From NCBI RefSeq assembly GCF_030272615.1, contig NC_081412.1:25760501-25824500 (forward strand): 64,000 nucleotides of DNA, in the 5' to 3' direction. The position numbers and the translations under genes are program-made. Shown piece by piece: positions 23,490 through 35,582 of this stretch. Numbering within the stretch: the first letter of the stretch is position 1; every line of letters starts with the position of its first letter. The notes under the pieces were generated by a model. The model was not told where the DNA came from and did no database searches. It saw nothing but the letters and a program-made list of their open reading frames with translations. The DNA is from Cryptomeria japonica (lineage: Eukaryota > Streptophyta > Pinopsida > Cupressales > Cupressaceae).

Positions 23490-24720
23490 GTTCTCTGATA
23501 CATCATCATTGCATTATGCAAATTCTCACCAACTTGCATTCATATATCATGAATGCATGGCATTATCATTCCATTACATTTAGTTTCATTTAAATGCATC
23601 TAGTTCATTATCATTTACTTGCATGTAGGTTCATTACATCCATTTTAGATATTCATTTAAGTATATCTAATATCATTTAGTTGCTTTCATTATCATTTAC
23701 TTAGATTATCATCATTTCATCATTGCAATAAGGGCATTTAGATTCATTTGGATAAATTTCCAATCATTTCATTTACTTCCATTGTTAGACATTAACATAC
23801 ATTCATTTAGTCATCTAGGTACAACTAGTTGTATCTTAAATCATTAAATATCATTCATCATCACTTAAGTTTGTTTAAAGTACATTCATTTAGATTCATT
23901 TAGTTGCATTCATTTGCATTTATTTATCTATTAGTCAATTACTTTCATCTATCCATCCAGTGTATTCTTATACTCATTCATTTCATTCTCATCTTAAAGT
24001 TTCATCTGGATTCATTAAGATGTATCTATTTTCCTTTTAATTGCATTAAGGCGTAGTTACTCATTTCCCATTAGATACATTTCTTTTATTAGCTTGCGTT
24101 TAAAATAATGATCATGTGTTTAGATTCATTTTCATATTCTCAATCATTTCCATCATTTAGTTGCTTACTTACATACATGTTAGGAATCATTTAGACATGC
24201 ATTTATTCCTTAAAAAGCACATTCTAATCATTAGTTGCATTCATCTAGAAACATACATTCCATATGCATTAACAATTATTCATCCATTTACAACACATTC
24301 ATCTCGAAACATACATAAATATATTCATCTAGATTCATTTTAAATGCATGCATCATTTACTCATATTATCAGATCATCATTATTAACATACATCATTATC
24401 ATTACATCCTATGCATAGAAAAATACAAAATAATCCATAAAATATACACATGTCATCTGCATACACATATTCACATGTCATCTGCATACACATATTCACA
24501 TTATCCATTTGGTAACCTGCATACACGTGTTAGCAACTCATCCATAAAACATGCATATAGAAATCATCTCATCAACATATACATCTAGCAAGTCAAAATC
24601 ATCTATAGCATCCATCTAAGCATAAATCATAAACATCATCCTACATAAACCCATACATATCATCAACATGCATATCATCACAAAATATGGGATCTCCTCA
24701 TATATCACATCATATATCAT
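23490..24720. repeat. CATTTA/CATTCA-rich low-complexity tract
   Basis: Over 1.2 kb of recurring CATTTAG, CATTCATT, CATCATTT and TACAT words on the plus strand, without fixed period. Element C has the counterpart at 50030-51270, written as ATGAATG/ATGATGAT because the element is reversed. Likely expanded microsatellite in the 3' untranslated region. Confidence 0.6.
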
Positions 24721-24834
24721 CTCGCAAAAGCATACATGTATCAGAGTATAGTGATGTCAAAAATATATCGGCTACCAAGAGCCATCCAAGTCATAGTCCA
24801 ACATAACAAATGTAACAAGTACATAAAAGCTCTC

Positions 24835-27500
24835 TCAAATGGCACTCTGGCCAGATGCTACACCACCATCACCACCTGCTCCACCACTACCCCCTGCTCC
24901 ATCACTACCCTTTGCACCACCTGTACTATCTCATCATGGAGGACCCATAACACCACCACCACTTTGCATCCTCTGAGACCGCTCTGATCTCACCTGACAC
25001 ATTTGTGAATAACTCAGTGCCCGCTGACTGGATGGCACCACTTGCTCATATAAACCCCGCCAGTAGTCAATCTCTCCCCCTGCCCGTTGGAGTGCACTCA
25101 ATAACGCATCTAACGGACCATGTCCTTGTGCTCCCTCCAAGACCCGAAATCTCTCTCATAGCTAGATCACCCTATCCATAGCATCATCTCGCTCTCGCCT
25201 CACTACCATCAACTTTGACTCCCGTGCAAACAACTGAACATCTCTAGCTGCAATCTCTACCTCACTATCCTCCACCCGTGCCTCAGCTACTATAAGTTGA
25301 GTTTGCAAATATACTATCATATGCTCCCATAGATCTTCTCCTCCCATCCCCATAGGACCCTCTTCTCCACCTGTAGCTCCCTCTCCCATCTCCATAGGCA
25401 CCTCTCCCTCCCCAATATCCCTGCCGCCTACTCTAACTACTCCCTGAATCAAAGGACCATGTGACAGTTGCAACGGTTTCCCACCTCTCCCTCTCCTTTG
25501 TAACCATCCTCCTCCACCACCTCCACCTCTGAATCCACTCCCACCCCCTCCACCTCCTCCCGCACCTCCAAAACCCCCTCCACCATCTCCCCCACCTCCA
25601 TCACCTCCATCTCCTCCTCCTCCATCACTTCTACCTCCTCCTCCTACTCCTCTGATATTGTCTCCTATCATCCTCAAATGATGGTACTGGCTTTGCTAGA
25701 TCTGAAATATGTGGAATAGGATGCGTGGTATGATACTGCGTATACTCCTTTGCCACTCTTGCATCCACAATCCCCGACCTCATATTCCATGGTCTCGCCT
25801 GTAAGGTCCGAAAATTGGCTAAGGCCTGATCATATGGTAACATTGGCCCCCACTATAATCTCTCCCGTATCGCCCGTGCATACTCCCCTGATCCCCTTGG
25901 CAATCCCTGCCTCCGATCAAACTGCCTCATCACTCTACCTGGTACCTGTCTCTCTACATTGTAGGATGTCCTAACAATCAAAACCATGTCATAAATACAC
26001 ACAACAAAGCCTCTGCATCATCCTCCCATGGCGCACACTCAATATATAGCCTCCATATCACTGTATCCAAATCACCAATGCCTGCCACCACCACTCCAAC
26101 TTTCCCAAGTCGGGCTGACTCATCATACCTTCGTACATTGTACACATAGGGCTGATCTGCCACCCTAAATCTCACACAATGGTCGTGTAACTAATAGGTG
26201 CTCCCATGCCCAGATATGTAGCAAAGTAATACCAACCCCTAGAGAACTCGTATCCTGGTATACCACCTCATGCAGCTCCCTGTATAAGTGTGACAACATG
26301 CATGGTCCCCATGCATAACGGGTCCCATCCGTCACCATGCGCTCAATAACCTGGCCCCAACCCATGGCCAGTCCATACGATCGTCGATCAGGGCACAACA
26401 AACCCCTGACAATGCCTGATAATACCACTAGTAATGGCTCATATAAAGTTGCTATCTCCTCCCACGCAATCGAGCCATCATGAATGTAGACATCCTCTGT
26501 GAACATCCGTTGTACCATTGTTGTACCCAACCCTTGGTCATACATCACCAGATCACCTCAGATAGGGATGTGCAAAATCCGTCACACATCCTCTAGTGTA
26601 ACGATCATCTCTCCCATCGACAAATAGAATGTGTAGGTCTCATTGTGCCACCACTCAGCTAATGTCATCACTAGTCCGTGATTCCTCTGAATCACGGGTA
26701 TGTACATCATGTCATATAAACCAGTCACTGCAACACAATCAATCTCTGCCTTAGTCAACTGATCTCACAGCTGCTACATGGCTGGATGTCGCTCCCGCAT
26801 CTATAAAATGGGAATATCCTCACACACAAACATCAACATCATCATTAGTTGTTTTGTTTCAAACTTTCTTAAGTTTAAACCTAGACTATCAACAGATACT
26901 TTGATCAAGTATCTTCGGGTCTCAACAGGTAAGTGATCATGGCAAACCTAGACTACAACAAACATTTATCATAATGACCTAGTTTTAATGGGGCTACTAT
27001 GATTCAAAACAACTTATCCATCCATCCACCCAACACAGGCATCAAGATGTCATTTTTCCTAACACTTGGGCATCTATATTTTGGACAATAACGCTATTCT
27101 ACTAACAATAGTGCTAAAACCACTACACACTAGTGCTAAAAGAACAAAAACGCTACAAGACTTACACAAACGCACCATAACATGATGATAGCGCTACAAC
27201 ATTGACTCAATCACGCTAAAAATACATTAGCACTAATACTACTACACGACTGCGCTACAACAACCAATAGCGCTAAAACCACTAGACAATAGTGCTATAG
27301 CGGCACAAAAGCGCTATTCTAGGTGACAAGAGCACACAGTTTTAGCGCTATTGTCTTGGTTGGACTTGGACGCTTGCAAAAACATATAAAAAATGCATGA
27401 AAAACAAAAACTCAAATTTGCGTACCCCTGGTCCATAGTCATCTGGCTGCTGAAATTGACGGATCCGCTCTAGCTGATGATCTGCTATAGGTACCGGCAT
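24835..27500 (-). pseudogene. Antisense plant mobile domain (PMD) gene, element A
   Basis: Two exons on the strand opposite gag-pol. Exon 1, 27426-27500 (75 nt), starts MPVPIADHQ and ends DYGPG; donor GT at 27424-27425 (GGG|GTACGC). Exon 2, 26818-24835, opens after a decayed acceptor (GAG for TAG). It holds the PMD: RNHGLVMTLAEWWHNETYTF, GEMIVTLEDV, then MGWGQVI, WGPCMLSHLYRELHEVVY and LLHIWAWEHL. After it come an acidic/basic spacer, a Gly-rich run (about 25500-25680), a heptad-like segment (VEDSEVEIAARDVQLFAR) and a Gly/Ser tail ending SGQSAI. PMD proteins such as MAIN/MAIL1 act in plant nuclei; PMDs also occur in transposons. Stops (near 26800, 26776, 26767, 26593, 26578) and a frameshift near 26180 make it a pseudogene. 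Confidence 0.8.
27080..27350. repeat. AGCGCT-type repeats inside the PMD intron, element A
   Basis: At least ten degenerate copies of AGCGCTA-like words (AATAGCGCTAAAACCAC, AAAGCGCTATTC, AGTGCTAAAAC) at irregular 10-30 bp spacing, all within the intron 26819-27425. Same motif as the leader repeats at 8040-8345. Confidence 0.75.
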
Positions 27501-27923
27501 GCTAACTGCTACTCACTCTTTCACCAAAGTCACTATCAGAGCTCTGAATCGCTCTGGAGATGGATGCAAATGACCCTATTTTTACCCCTTACCCTCCATA
27601 TATACCCTCAACCCTAAACCTAATTTTACCCAACTCACCATCGTGGTCCCCGTGAACTTCCAGCACCTCTCATTTCTTCGTTTTAATCTCGATTCCTTCC
27701 ATTCTTTCACTGTTATTGTTATTTTCTTCTCTTCTACCTCCCCGCCAATTCTTGTTCTTTTTCGAGAGATCAACCAATTTTTCAAAAAAAATCGACCCAT
27801 CTCTTGAGGGGGCATACCACTCACTAAATTAACATTTATGGGACATATTTCTTCACGCCTATCTCATATTTCTTCACGCCTATTTTTCTTTCTTTGAAAC
27901 GACGTGATAAACTGCACCATCTC

Positions 27924-27936
27924 AAAGAGGGGCAAA
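27924..27936 (+). other. Polypurine tract of element A
   Basis: AAAGAGGGGCAAA directly before the 3' LTR start. Element C has the same tract at 46870-46882 (reverse strand) and B a decayed form near 33913-33925. Confidence 0.85.
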
Positions 27937-29414
27937 TGTAGTCACATAAATCTGTCCATTTAATTAAATGAATATTTACTATTTATTTGATTATTAAATC
28001 CACTAGCCAATAGTTAATTAAATTAATATTTAATTAATTCATCCTTGCACTCTTCTGCTATTAATTAAATAAATTATTGAAATTAATTCATTAAACCACA
28101 CCTCTAAATCAATTAAATGAATAAATCATATTTATTTAATTTAACCCCTTTTCCTCTTTTAAATAAATAATAAAATATTTATTTAAATCACTAAACAAAT
28201 TCCCCCCACTTGCATTCTCCTACAAATGCAAGTTGCAACCACAATTGAAATAAATTAATTTTATTTTAATTAAAATCCTATTTTCCCTCACCCACCAAAC
28301 CCACTTGCAACCTTAAATCCCCTTCTAGACCCTTCTAAACCACTTTCTAATCATTCCTAATTAGCCTAATCAATCTCCTAAATATTGCCACATTCCTAAG
28401 CAACTTGAAATCACTTCTCAAAGCCTTCAAAGTCTTTGAAAAACATTTAATGCTTTGTGTTCAACAAGCTAACCCCTAAAGTCTTCCAAACCACTAATGA
28501 CTCTTACATGACCATTAATGGCTCTTACATAACCATTCATGGCTAACTCAACTCACCCACATGGTTAGAGACTATACCTCTAACTCAACCCTCATTTGAC
28601 TCATGGGTCTTTTCAAGCATTTATTGCTTTGACCATGGTTATCCTCACTAACTCTTGCACAAGAGTTTATCCATTGGATAAAGACATTATTTATTGGATA
28701 ATGGCTTTATTCATTCAACTAAACATTAACCTTACCTCCCAAGTTAACCTTCAAGTCATGTCAAGCATTTAATGCTTATTCCCTCCCCTCTCAACCCATC
28801 TCTTGTTGACATTTATCATCTTGGGATTGGATTGAAAGCCCTCACATGGATCATAAACCCCTCAATCTTGACCCTTGATGAGATTACTCAATCTCAACCC
28901 TCCATTGCTCCATTTTACCTATAAATAGAGCTCATTTCTTCATAATCCAGATCCTAAGATCTTGTGTGCATCTAATTTATAGTGAAATTTAGAGAGCATT
29001 TAGCATAATAATCTACATTTGTCTTTTGGGCTAAAATTAACATTAGATAATTAGATAATATCTCATTTTAGCTTGTTCACATTTGCATTCTCATAAGCTT
29101 TCATTTTACAATCTTGAACCTCCATAAGACATCCAGAATAGTACAAAAAGCTACTGAGAGCTACACTCATTTGGGAACTTGGAGAGGAGAGGAACAAGGG
29201 AGGAGTAGCTACAAACATGGTGGAGGGCATTTGGAGATGTCTTATTACATTTCTTAGATTTGTTAAGATTTCTATTTTGTGTTTTGTGTCTCTCTTGATA
29301 TGCTTGCTTAGGATAATATTATATTTGTGATTTCTAACACTAACACTTGGTTTGTTTCTTGTGTTTTTGTGTTTGTCTTAACAATATCCTAACAATCCTT
29401 TTTACAGAGCATCA
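27937..29414 (+). repeat. Element A 3' LTR
   Basis: 1478 bp, TG...CA ends, matches 6459-7947 nearly throughout. TATAAATAGAG at 28920-28930. Differences from the 5' LTR are scattered substitutions plus a few small indels, so the insertion is not brand-new. Confidence 0.95.
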
Positions 29415-29419
29415 GAGTC
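29415..29419. repeat. Target site duplication of element A (right copy, GAGTC)
   Basis: Matches 6454-6458. Confidence 0.9.
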
Positions 29420-30009
29420 TAGAACATATAAGAAAGTGGAAATTTTCTATTGTTTAGTCCAAATTAGACATTAGAGATTAGATATGTATGGGTTTAAAGT
29501 TAGAAGGTACATGCCAGGTTTGGTTAGTACTTAATCCTTCAAGGCATTTCAAGTCAAATCTAAGCTTTTCATCATGCTTATGAGGCCTGGAAAAAATATA
29601 GATCAATTATCATTTCATCATGATTAGAAACTTTTTGTAGAGCCATATGAAATTCTCCTTTCTTCCTTGCATAAATTGAAGAGAATAGTCTTTGTGTAAA
29701 GGTATATTATATAGAACCTTTTCTTGCATATGCAAAATCTTACTAGAACAAAATGGAAAAGGAATATTGTAGTAGATTTTTAATAATTTATTTTTTATGG
29801 ACTTGATTTTACGTACCAAAGGGTAATCATTGGCAAAAATTACATGAGACACTATCAGTGCAAGCCTTGGTGATCCTACAATATGAAGTGGTAAAAAATT
29901 GGTATTACAAAAACCTTACTAGAGAGAAGATCCCTAGTTGACAACCTTAAGGGCCATGGCATTGGTGGTAGTATACAATAACTAGTTTTCCATCCCTCCA
30001 TCATAGTGG
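29420..30009. other. Unassigned flank between elements
   Basis: About 590 bp of AT-rich sequence continuing the pre-insertion DNA left of 6459. Only short ORFs; nothing recognised. Confidence 0.5.
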
Positions 30010-31230
30010 TATTGAACACTAGTGAATGTTGAGAGGTGGGTGTGAATCAACATACACAAAAACTCAAACAATATTTACCATTTTACTTATCATTCATTCC
30101 ACATACTTTATGCATGAAAGTAAACAAATGAAACCACAAAAGCAATCACACAATAACATCAATATTTTTACATGGAAAACTCAAATAGAGAAAAAACACG
30201 GTGAGAAATGTCTCACTCTATGAATTAATTGAGTTACAATGTTTAAGTCAAAGGCCAAGGAGCTCACTGCCCCTGAGATGACTTGCAAGGATAAGGTGCA
30301 CAACCTTAGGGAATGATACAAATGAGACTTGAAAATTCTAAAGATAATTTCTTTAGGGAAAGATACAATACTCTAGATATAAAGATATCAAAAAGGTTGA
30401 ATTGTAGAGAACTGCATCCATTGTAATGTTGATCATAGTTCACAATTCAAAACATATATGTAACTGTCTTTGTCTCTACTATGTAGCACTTCTATACCAT
30501 TGTAATACTTCACATATACTTCACACAATACATTCAACTTCTATATCTATCTCCACTATGTTTCTATCCATTATATATCAACCACAACCTAAATAACACC
30601 AATTAGGTCAGCCTAATTAGGTGTAACATGTGAATACATGAATTTTGACAAGAAACAAACTCTAATGTAACTTTGAAAGGGAAAATGAGTTGTGTGAAAC
30701 TTCACACCAATTCGAAACACCTTCCAATCCACCCTAGATCATCGCCTATAGGTCCACACGCAAGCACACAAACTAAAATATTGCAGGACAAGTGCAAAAG
30801 ATAACATTGCCAAAGCACACCACCACAAATTTACATAATATTCAATGCGGACCATTAAGAATACTTGTGGATGCCCAAGAGAGAATCAACCAATACTACT
30901 ATCAATGAATAATTGAACCACATCACCAAATTACTAGCAAGTATAGGAATGCAACACATTCCTATATGCTAACACCAAAATAGTCACATATATATATCCA
31001 CCAGCTACAAATCCAATAAATCAGACCAAAATCTCTAGAAACTTGAGTATACATCATTATAAACCTTCTATAGATATCACAAATAGATTCTATACGTCTA
31101 CATGACCATACTGAAATCCCACTATAACTATACTTAACTATACCACATTCGAACCATAGACTATAACCAAAATGCTCAACTGAATCAACAAGTTTGACAT
31201 CAATGACAATAAGAACAAATATTTGCAACA
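30010..31230 (-). repeat. Copia 3' LTR, minus sense (degenerate)
   Basis: Minus strand starts TGTTGCAAATATTTG right after the polypurine tract. The far end is estimated by comparison with 16021, where the LTR starts about 30 bp before the GAGAGG block; no crisp TG...CA terminus is visible there. Confidence 0.6.
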
Positions 31231-31517
31231 ATATCTCCCTTTGTCATTGATGGCAACAATTGTGGCAACACTAAGAACACTCCCCCTTTGACATCAAAGA
31301 AAAAGGGTATCTTCATATAGCAAAACAAATTAGTTCATATGCATTCCCTCCTTTCTACAATACTCCCCGAAAAATTGAAGACAAAAATTGTTTCACACAC
31401 TTATTTGCATATGTACATGATCAAAAATGTCTTACTGGAATCAATAATCCACCTTGTTGGGAAGGTTTCCAAAGTTGCTTAGTTTGGAGGCATGATAGTC
31501 TAATGAAAAAATTTCAA

Positions 31518-32760
31518 CTAAGGCCAAGTATTACTCCAATCAACTCTTGCAAAGATGAAAAGATTTTGTTGACTCTCCATCTTTAGTAGAAGATCCTTTT
31601 CCTTTACACTACTTCCCAATACCTTAATTGTCTTGCAAAACTCCTGTGAGCCTTTAATTGTATTCACTATAGTGGTGAGATGCACATCTATGATGTCCTT
31701 TAACTGATAGAATTCTTTTTTAATATGGTCTTTTTGACTTATCAGTAAATTGAGCTTTAAATACAAGTTCTCTAACTGAACCCTTCCTTGACCATCACCA
31801 TCTTCTTTAAAGTTTATTGCCTTAGATGCTTCCACAATCTAGTTCTCAAAAACACTTATATAATCTTGAATCCCCTAAGTAGACTTAGGCCACTTATGAC
31901 AAAATTAGTGTCCTCTACCACACTATCTACACTCTTCTCAAAATTGGTTAAGATCTCTTGTAGCTAGATCTGTGCATTTGCACACTTATTCACTAGATCA
32001 TTTAGTCTCTTTTCCACCATCTTCTTCTCTAAATTTTCTTCCAAGATAGAAGCATTATCCTTAAGCCTACTCAACATAGCTTGTAAATGTTCCTCTTTGC
32101 TCAAAAACTCATCAACTTTTACTTCTGTATAAGGTTTTGATGGGGAAACTCACAATGTTATTTATTAACTCAATACAATCCACTTTAGAAATAATGTATT
32201 TCTTTCTAGAAGTATGGTGGAGAACATCACCCAAATGAAGCATATGAAGGGGTGATAGCTTTTTCAAATCCAAATTTCCTTCTGTCACTAGAACATGAAA
32301 AACCTATGACATAAGAACAAGTTAAAACTTTATCTACAATTATAATAGTTTAGTTCTAGAATCTCCGGATAGTCTAAAAGATTCACCAAATGATATCCTT
32401 CTTATCATCTTCTCTTTCATTGGAGTTACCTTCTCTTGACTAACTTTTTCCTTCTCTTCAATCTCCACTGCAATCTCCATCACATTTTGTTTTGTATACA
32501 ACTGATCATTCGAGATAGTCTCTAAACCAACATTCTCCTTTCTCTGTTGTCCTCCTTTGTCTTTAAAAATAATCATACTACTTGATTATCGTCTTTAAAT
32601 GTTTGTCTTCTGTGAGGCTAAAGACAAAGTAATCTTCAGTATCTCTATGGTTCTTTTAGCTTCATCCTCTATTTGCTTTTTTATTCTCTTGATGTCTTTT
32701 GGATCACCTCCCATGATTAGATTGACTCTCTCCTTCAATTGGAATCTTGTATTCAACTAA
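31518..32760 (-). pseudogene. Decayed coiled-coil ORF in Copia env position
   Basis: Two open segments remain (31518-31835 and 32340-32576), joined by K/E/L-rich translation with stops. LENLYLKLNLLISQ and KGSQEFCKTIKVL align in style with LENLISQRIEITKALL and DNKRFMQSLNLVL near the C-terminus of the ORF at 16997-18127, and the spacing to the polypurine tract is similar. Same unknown accessory protein, older copy. Confidence 0.5.
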
Positions 32761-32796
32761 AATTTATCTTTTCTCTCTCTTTTTTAAAAAACAAAC

Positions 32797-33912
32797 TGAT
32801 AGCCATTGTGTAACCTAGAAATGTACTTCAAAAGTGAACCTGCGAGATCAATTAATTTTCACAAATAACAAGAGAATCCCACAGAATACTCCAAAAGTTA
32901 CCAATGAAACAAATAAAGGATTTAAAACTTAGAACATTATACCTTCACTTATTGTCCCATTGTGTCCTATCACCATTTGAACTTGGTTGCAGATATTTTC
33001 TCTAAGTTTGCACTGTAGTTGTTCCAAGATGACAACTTGATGAATGGACGGATAACTAGATGTTTGATATGCAAGCTAAAATGATTATGCAAAACTATAT
33101 GAAAATGATTTAAGCCAAAGGCACACTATAAATTGCTAAAATACTTGGAAGTTCAAGACTCGAATGCAAGATAACTACTAGATGACTATCAGATCCAAAA
33201 TTCTTAGGAAATTTCCTTTTTATAGATTTTCATGAGCAAAAATCTCATGTGGCAAAGATCAACGGTTGAGATTAAATCTTGTAAGATTGATGGATATGGA
33301 GAGATTAGTTGGAATGTGAGAGAAAAAGGGGGAAGATGTTCCTCCTACACATGCAGGATGGAGGAAAAGGTGGAAGAGGAGTCCAAGTGGCAAGATGATC
33401 ACCTTGACTGAAGATGAAGACTCCAAGAGTATGGGATGGTTGGAGGAGATTTAGGAAATGTGGGACAAGTGGAAGTTGACTAGGATGGTGTGGATAGAAC
33501 TTCCTTCAAAGATGTAGGAGTGATGGAGAGAATATAGGGAAGTTGAAAATGTGTGTACATACACATTATTTTATCTAGGAGATGGAAGTTGAAGATAAAT
33601 ATGGCTATTTAATAATTGAAAATTAATAATTATTTTAGCCACAAAATTGTAAGTTGGCAAGATTGAATGATGTGGAGATGAGTTGAGATGGAAAAGAAGA
33701 TTAAATAATTGTAGAATTATTTAATTAATGGAGACTTTAGAAGAACGCATAGTGCATGATTAAATAAATATTTAATAAGATTGAATTAGAAGAATGACTA
33801 AATGAATTAAATTAATTAAATTTTTCAATTTAATTATTTAATAGAGGAATAAGAATTAAATAAATAATAAATATTTATTTAATTAATCATAACCGTATTT
33901 TAGTGTATAAAT
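32797..33912 (-). repeat. Element B 3' LTR (borders approximate)
   Basis: Right border set by TTTTCCCCTCTTTGAAAT, aligned to TTTGCCCCTCTTTGAGAC of element C. Inside are the AT-rich TTAATTAAAT blocks typical of the A/C LTR start and a CTTTTTATAGATT segment near 33230 where A/C have their TATA box. Left border taken at TGATAGCC, the likely counterpart of the TGATGC terminus. Confidence 0.5.
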
Positions 33913-34439
33913 TTTTCCCCTCTTTGAAATATTGCTGGAACAACATTGTTTCAAAGAAAATCAAGTCTCGATATTTTTTGCCCTTGTCGGTGATAAAATG
34001 TCGATAGCATGCTCCCTTGGGAGATTGATCATGAAATTTTGTAAAATTTAGTTGAGTGATTAATCTCATGATAAAATGATGAAAAGTTTGGATTAAAAAG
34101 CCCTAGAAAAATTAATTTGAAAATTAAAATGCCCCTCTCCTTTTAAAAATTAATTACCCCTCATTAGGTTTAAAAAGTAATTATATAAAATATGAATGGG
34201 CCCATTTGTCCACATCATTTGCATTGTTGGATTTTGGAGAGTGAAAGTAGGAGAGCTGACTTGGAGTACTAAACTGTCACCATGGTGGTCCCCTATTCTA
34301 GCCATCAATTCGAGCGAGTGTGGAGGTATCAGAGACCGATTGTGTATGGACCCCTGGTAGGTACCCTAAACCTTGCCTTGTGTTTAATTTTTTGTACGAT
34401 TTTGCCGCATGTTTATGTTAGGTTTTGATTTTTTCGCTT

Positions 34440-34810
34440 TTTCAGCCCTTTTTCATGCTTTTGTTTGGTTTTTAAGTGCTTTTGTTTGGTTTTTAAGTGC
34501 TTTTGTTTGGTTTTTTAGCGCTTTTGTTTGGTTTTTTAGTGCTTTTATTTTTGTGGCGCATTCGTTCAAAGTTGTCACACATTTACATAAAGTTTTTGCG
34601 CATTTGATTTTTTAGCGCATACACCTATGGTTGTCACGCATTCGTTGAATTGGATAGCGCATGTGTTTCAAATAGCGCAAAGCCCTTTTTGATCACACAT
34701 TTGTCGGATCGGATAGCGCATTTATGATATTGTGTAGCGCTTTTGTTTGATTTTGCGCAAATAAATAAAGTTTTCATGCATATGTGAATTGGTTTAGCGT
34801 TTTTCGCATT
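34440..34810. repeat. Repeats in element B PMD intron
   Basis: 34456-34550 has four to five copies of a 21-bp unit (TTTTGTTTGGTTTTTAAGTGC and variants with TAGCGC); then scattered AGCGCATTTG/AGCGCTTTTG words to about 34805. Position and core motif match the PMD introns of A and C. Confidence 0.75.
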
Positions 34811-35577
34811 TTTCCCTTATACAATAATGTCTTAAGTCAATTTTGTTTGATGAATTGTTGATGTTGGATTTGATGTTGATAAAGATAGATGATTTTGAAA
34901 TGATTGAGATGTGATTGATAGATTAATAACCATGATTAATGATTTTAGTTTGGATAGAAGCTCTAATAGACTGATTTAGTCTTTGATAAAGAGCTAATAG
35001 GTTAAACAACCAATTTTGATCATAGATTGATATCATGGAGTCCTTGAGAGATAGGATAGATGGATTGATAAATGATGATTGACTTAGACAACATTTTTTT
35101 GTGTAAACAGGAGAGATTAGATGTACTCCAATATCGTGAGTGGTTTCCCTCTATGCGACACTTAGTACCAGAGCTAGATGCAACATCTTTGAGACACATA
35201 GATTAGTGCGGATTGAGGTACCTCATGTATATGCCTGACATCGGGATAAATAGGGGATTGTTGATAGCCTTAGCAGAGAGGTGGCACAACAACCACAATA
35301 CCTTCCACCTACCAACTGGTGAGATCAGTGTTACACTAGAGGATATTTATAGAATTCTACACATCTCAATCATTGGAGAGCTTGTTCAGTATGACCATCA
35401 CGAGATGGGTGGGACAACAGCGTTGTAGACTATTTTTGGTGATGAGTCTATTGATGGTCCTGAGATTAGATGGGAAGAAATGTTGATGTATTATGATACT
35501 CTACCTTGTATTCTAGTTGAATCAGTTGGTGGTTACATTTGCCTAAATAGGAGATCGCGCAAATTATCATTTGGTTG

Positions 35578-35582
35578 GGGAA
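35578..35582. repeat. Target site duplication of element D (left, GGGAA)
   Basis: GGGAA before the LTR; recurs at 43460-43464. Removing element D and one copy rejoins the PMD reading frame of element B. Confidence 0.9.

Larger units (their letters stand above)
22194..24834 (+). other. Element A region between pol and the antisense PMD gene
   Basis: Noncoding. 22290-22610 is closely matched by element C 52225-52540 (reverse strand). 22615-22740 has ACTCACAAAATTCAAAAACAT repeats. 23490-24720 is dominated by CATTTA/CATTCA words. No credible ORF on either strand. Confidence 0.6.
6459..29414 (+). mobile_element. Element A: complete Tat-type Ty3/Gypsy LTR retrotransposon (~23 kb)
   Basis: Two LTRs (6459-7947 and 27937-29414) starting TGTAGTCACA and ending GAGCATCA enclose a primer-binding site, long leader, ORF1, gag, protease, RT, RNase H, archaeal-type RNase H and integrase on the plus strand, then a PMD gene on the minus strand and a polypurine tract. 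GAGTC duplications flank it. The order RT-RNH-aRNH-INT and the ORF before gag are marks of the Tat lineage (which includes Ogre). A Copia mosaic at 16021-20118 adds about 4.1 kb, so the original length was near 19 kb. All coding parts carry stops or frameshifts, so this copy is not autonomous. Confidence 0.95.
30010..32796 (-). mobile_element. 3' portion of a degenerate Ty1/Copia element
   Basis: Minus-sense order: decayed coiled-coil ORF (32760 to 31518), polypurine tract (AAAGGGAGATAT, 31231-31242), LTR (31230 to about 30010). The LTR has the family hallmark GAGAGGTGGGTGTGAATCAAC near its end (30031). Pol is absent; the right side is cut where element B begins. Left border approximate. Confidence 0.65.

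Noticed and set aside
25162-25677. Very Gly-rich ORF as a separate glycine-rich protein gene
   Set aside because: It is the in-frame tail of the PMD exon 2 of element A, with a counterpart in C at 49053-49628.
34409-34615. 68-codon plus-strand ORF with repeated AFVWFLS units, looking like a membrane protein
   Set aside because: It is the translation of the 21-bp tandem repeat inside the element B PMD intron; no homologue or start context supports it.
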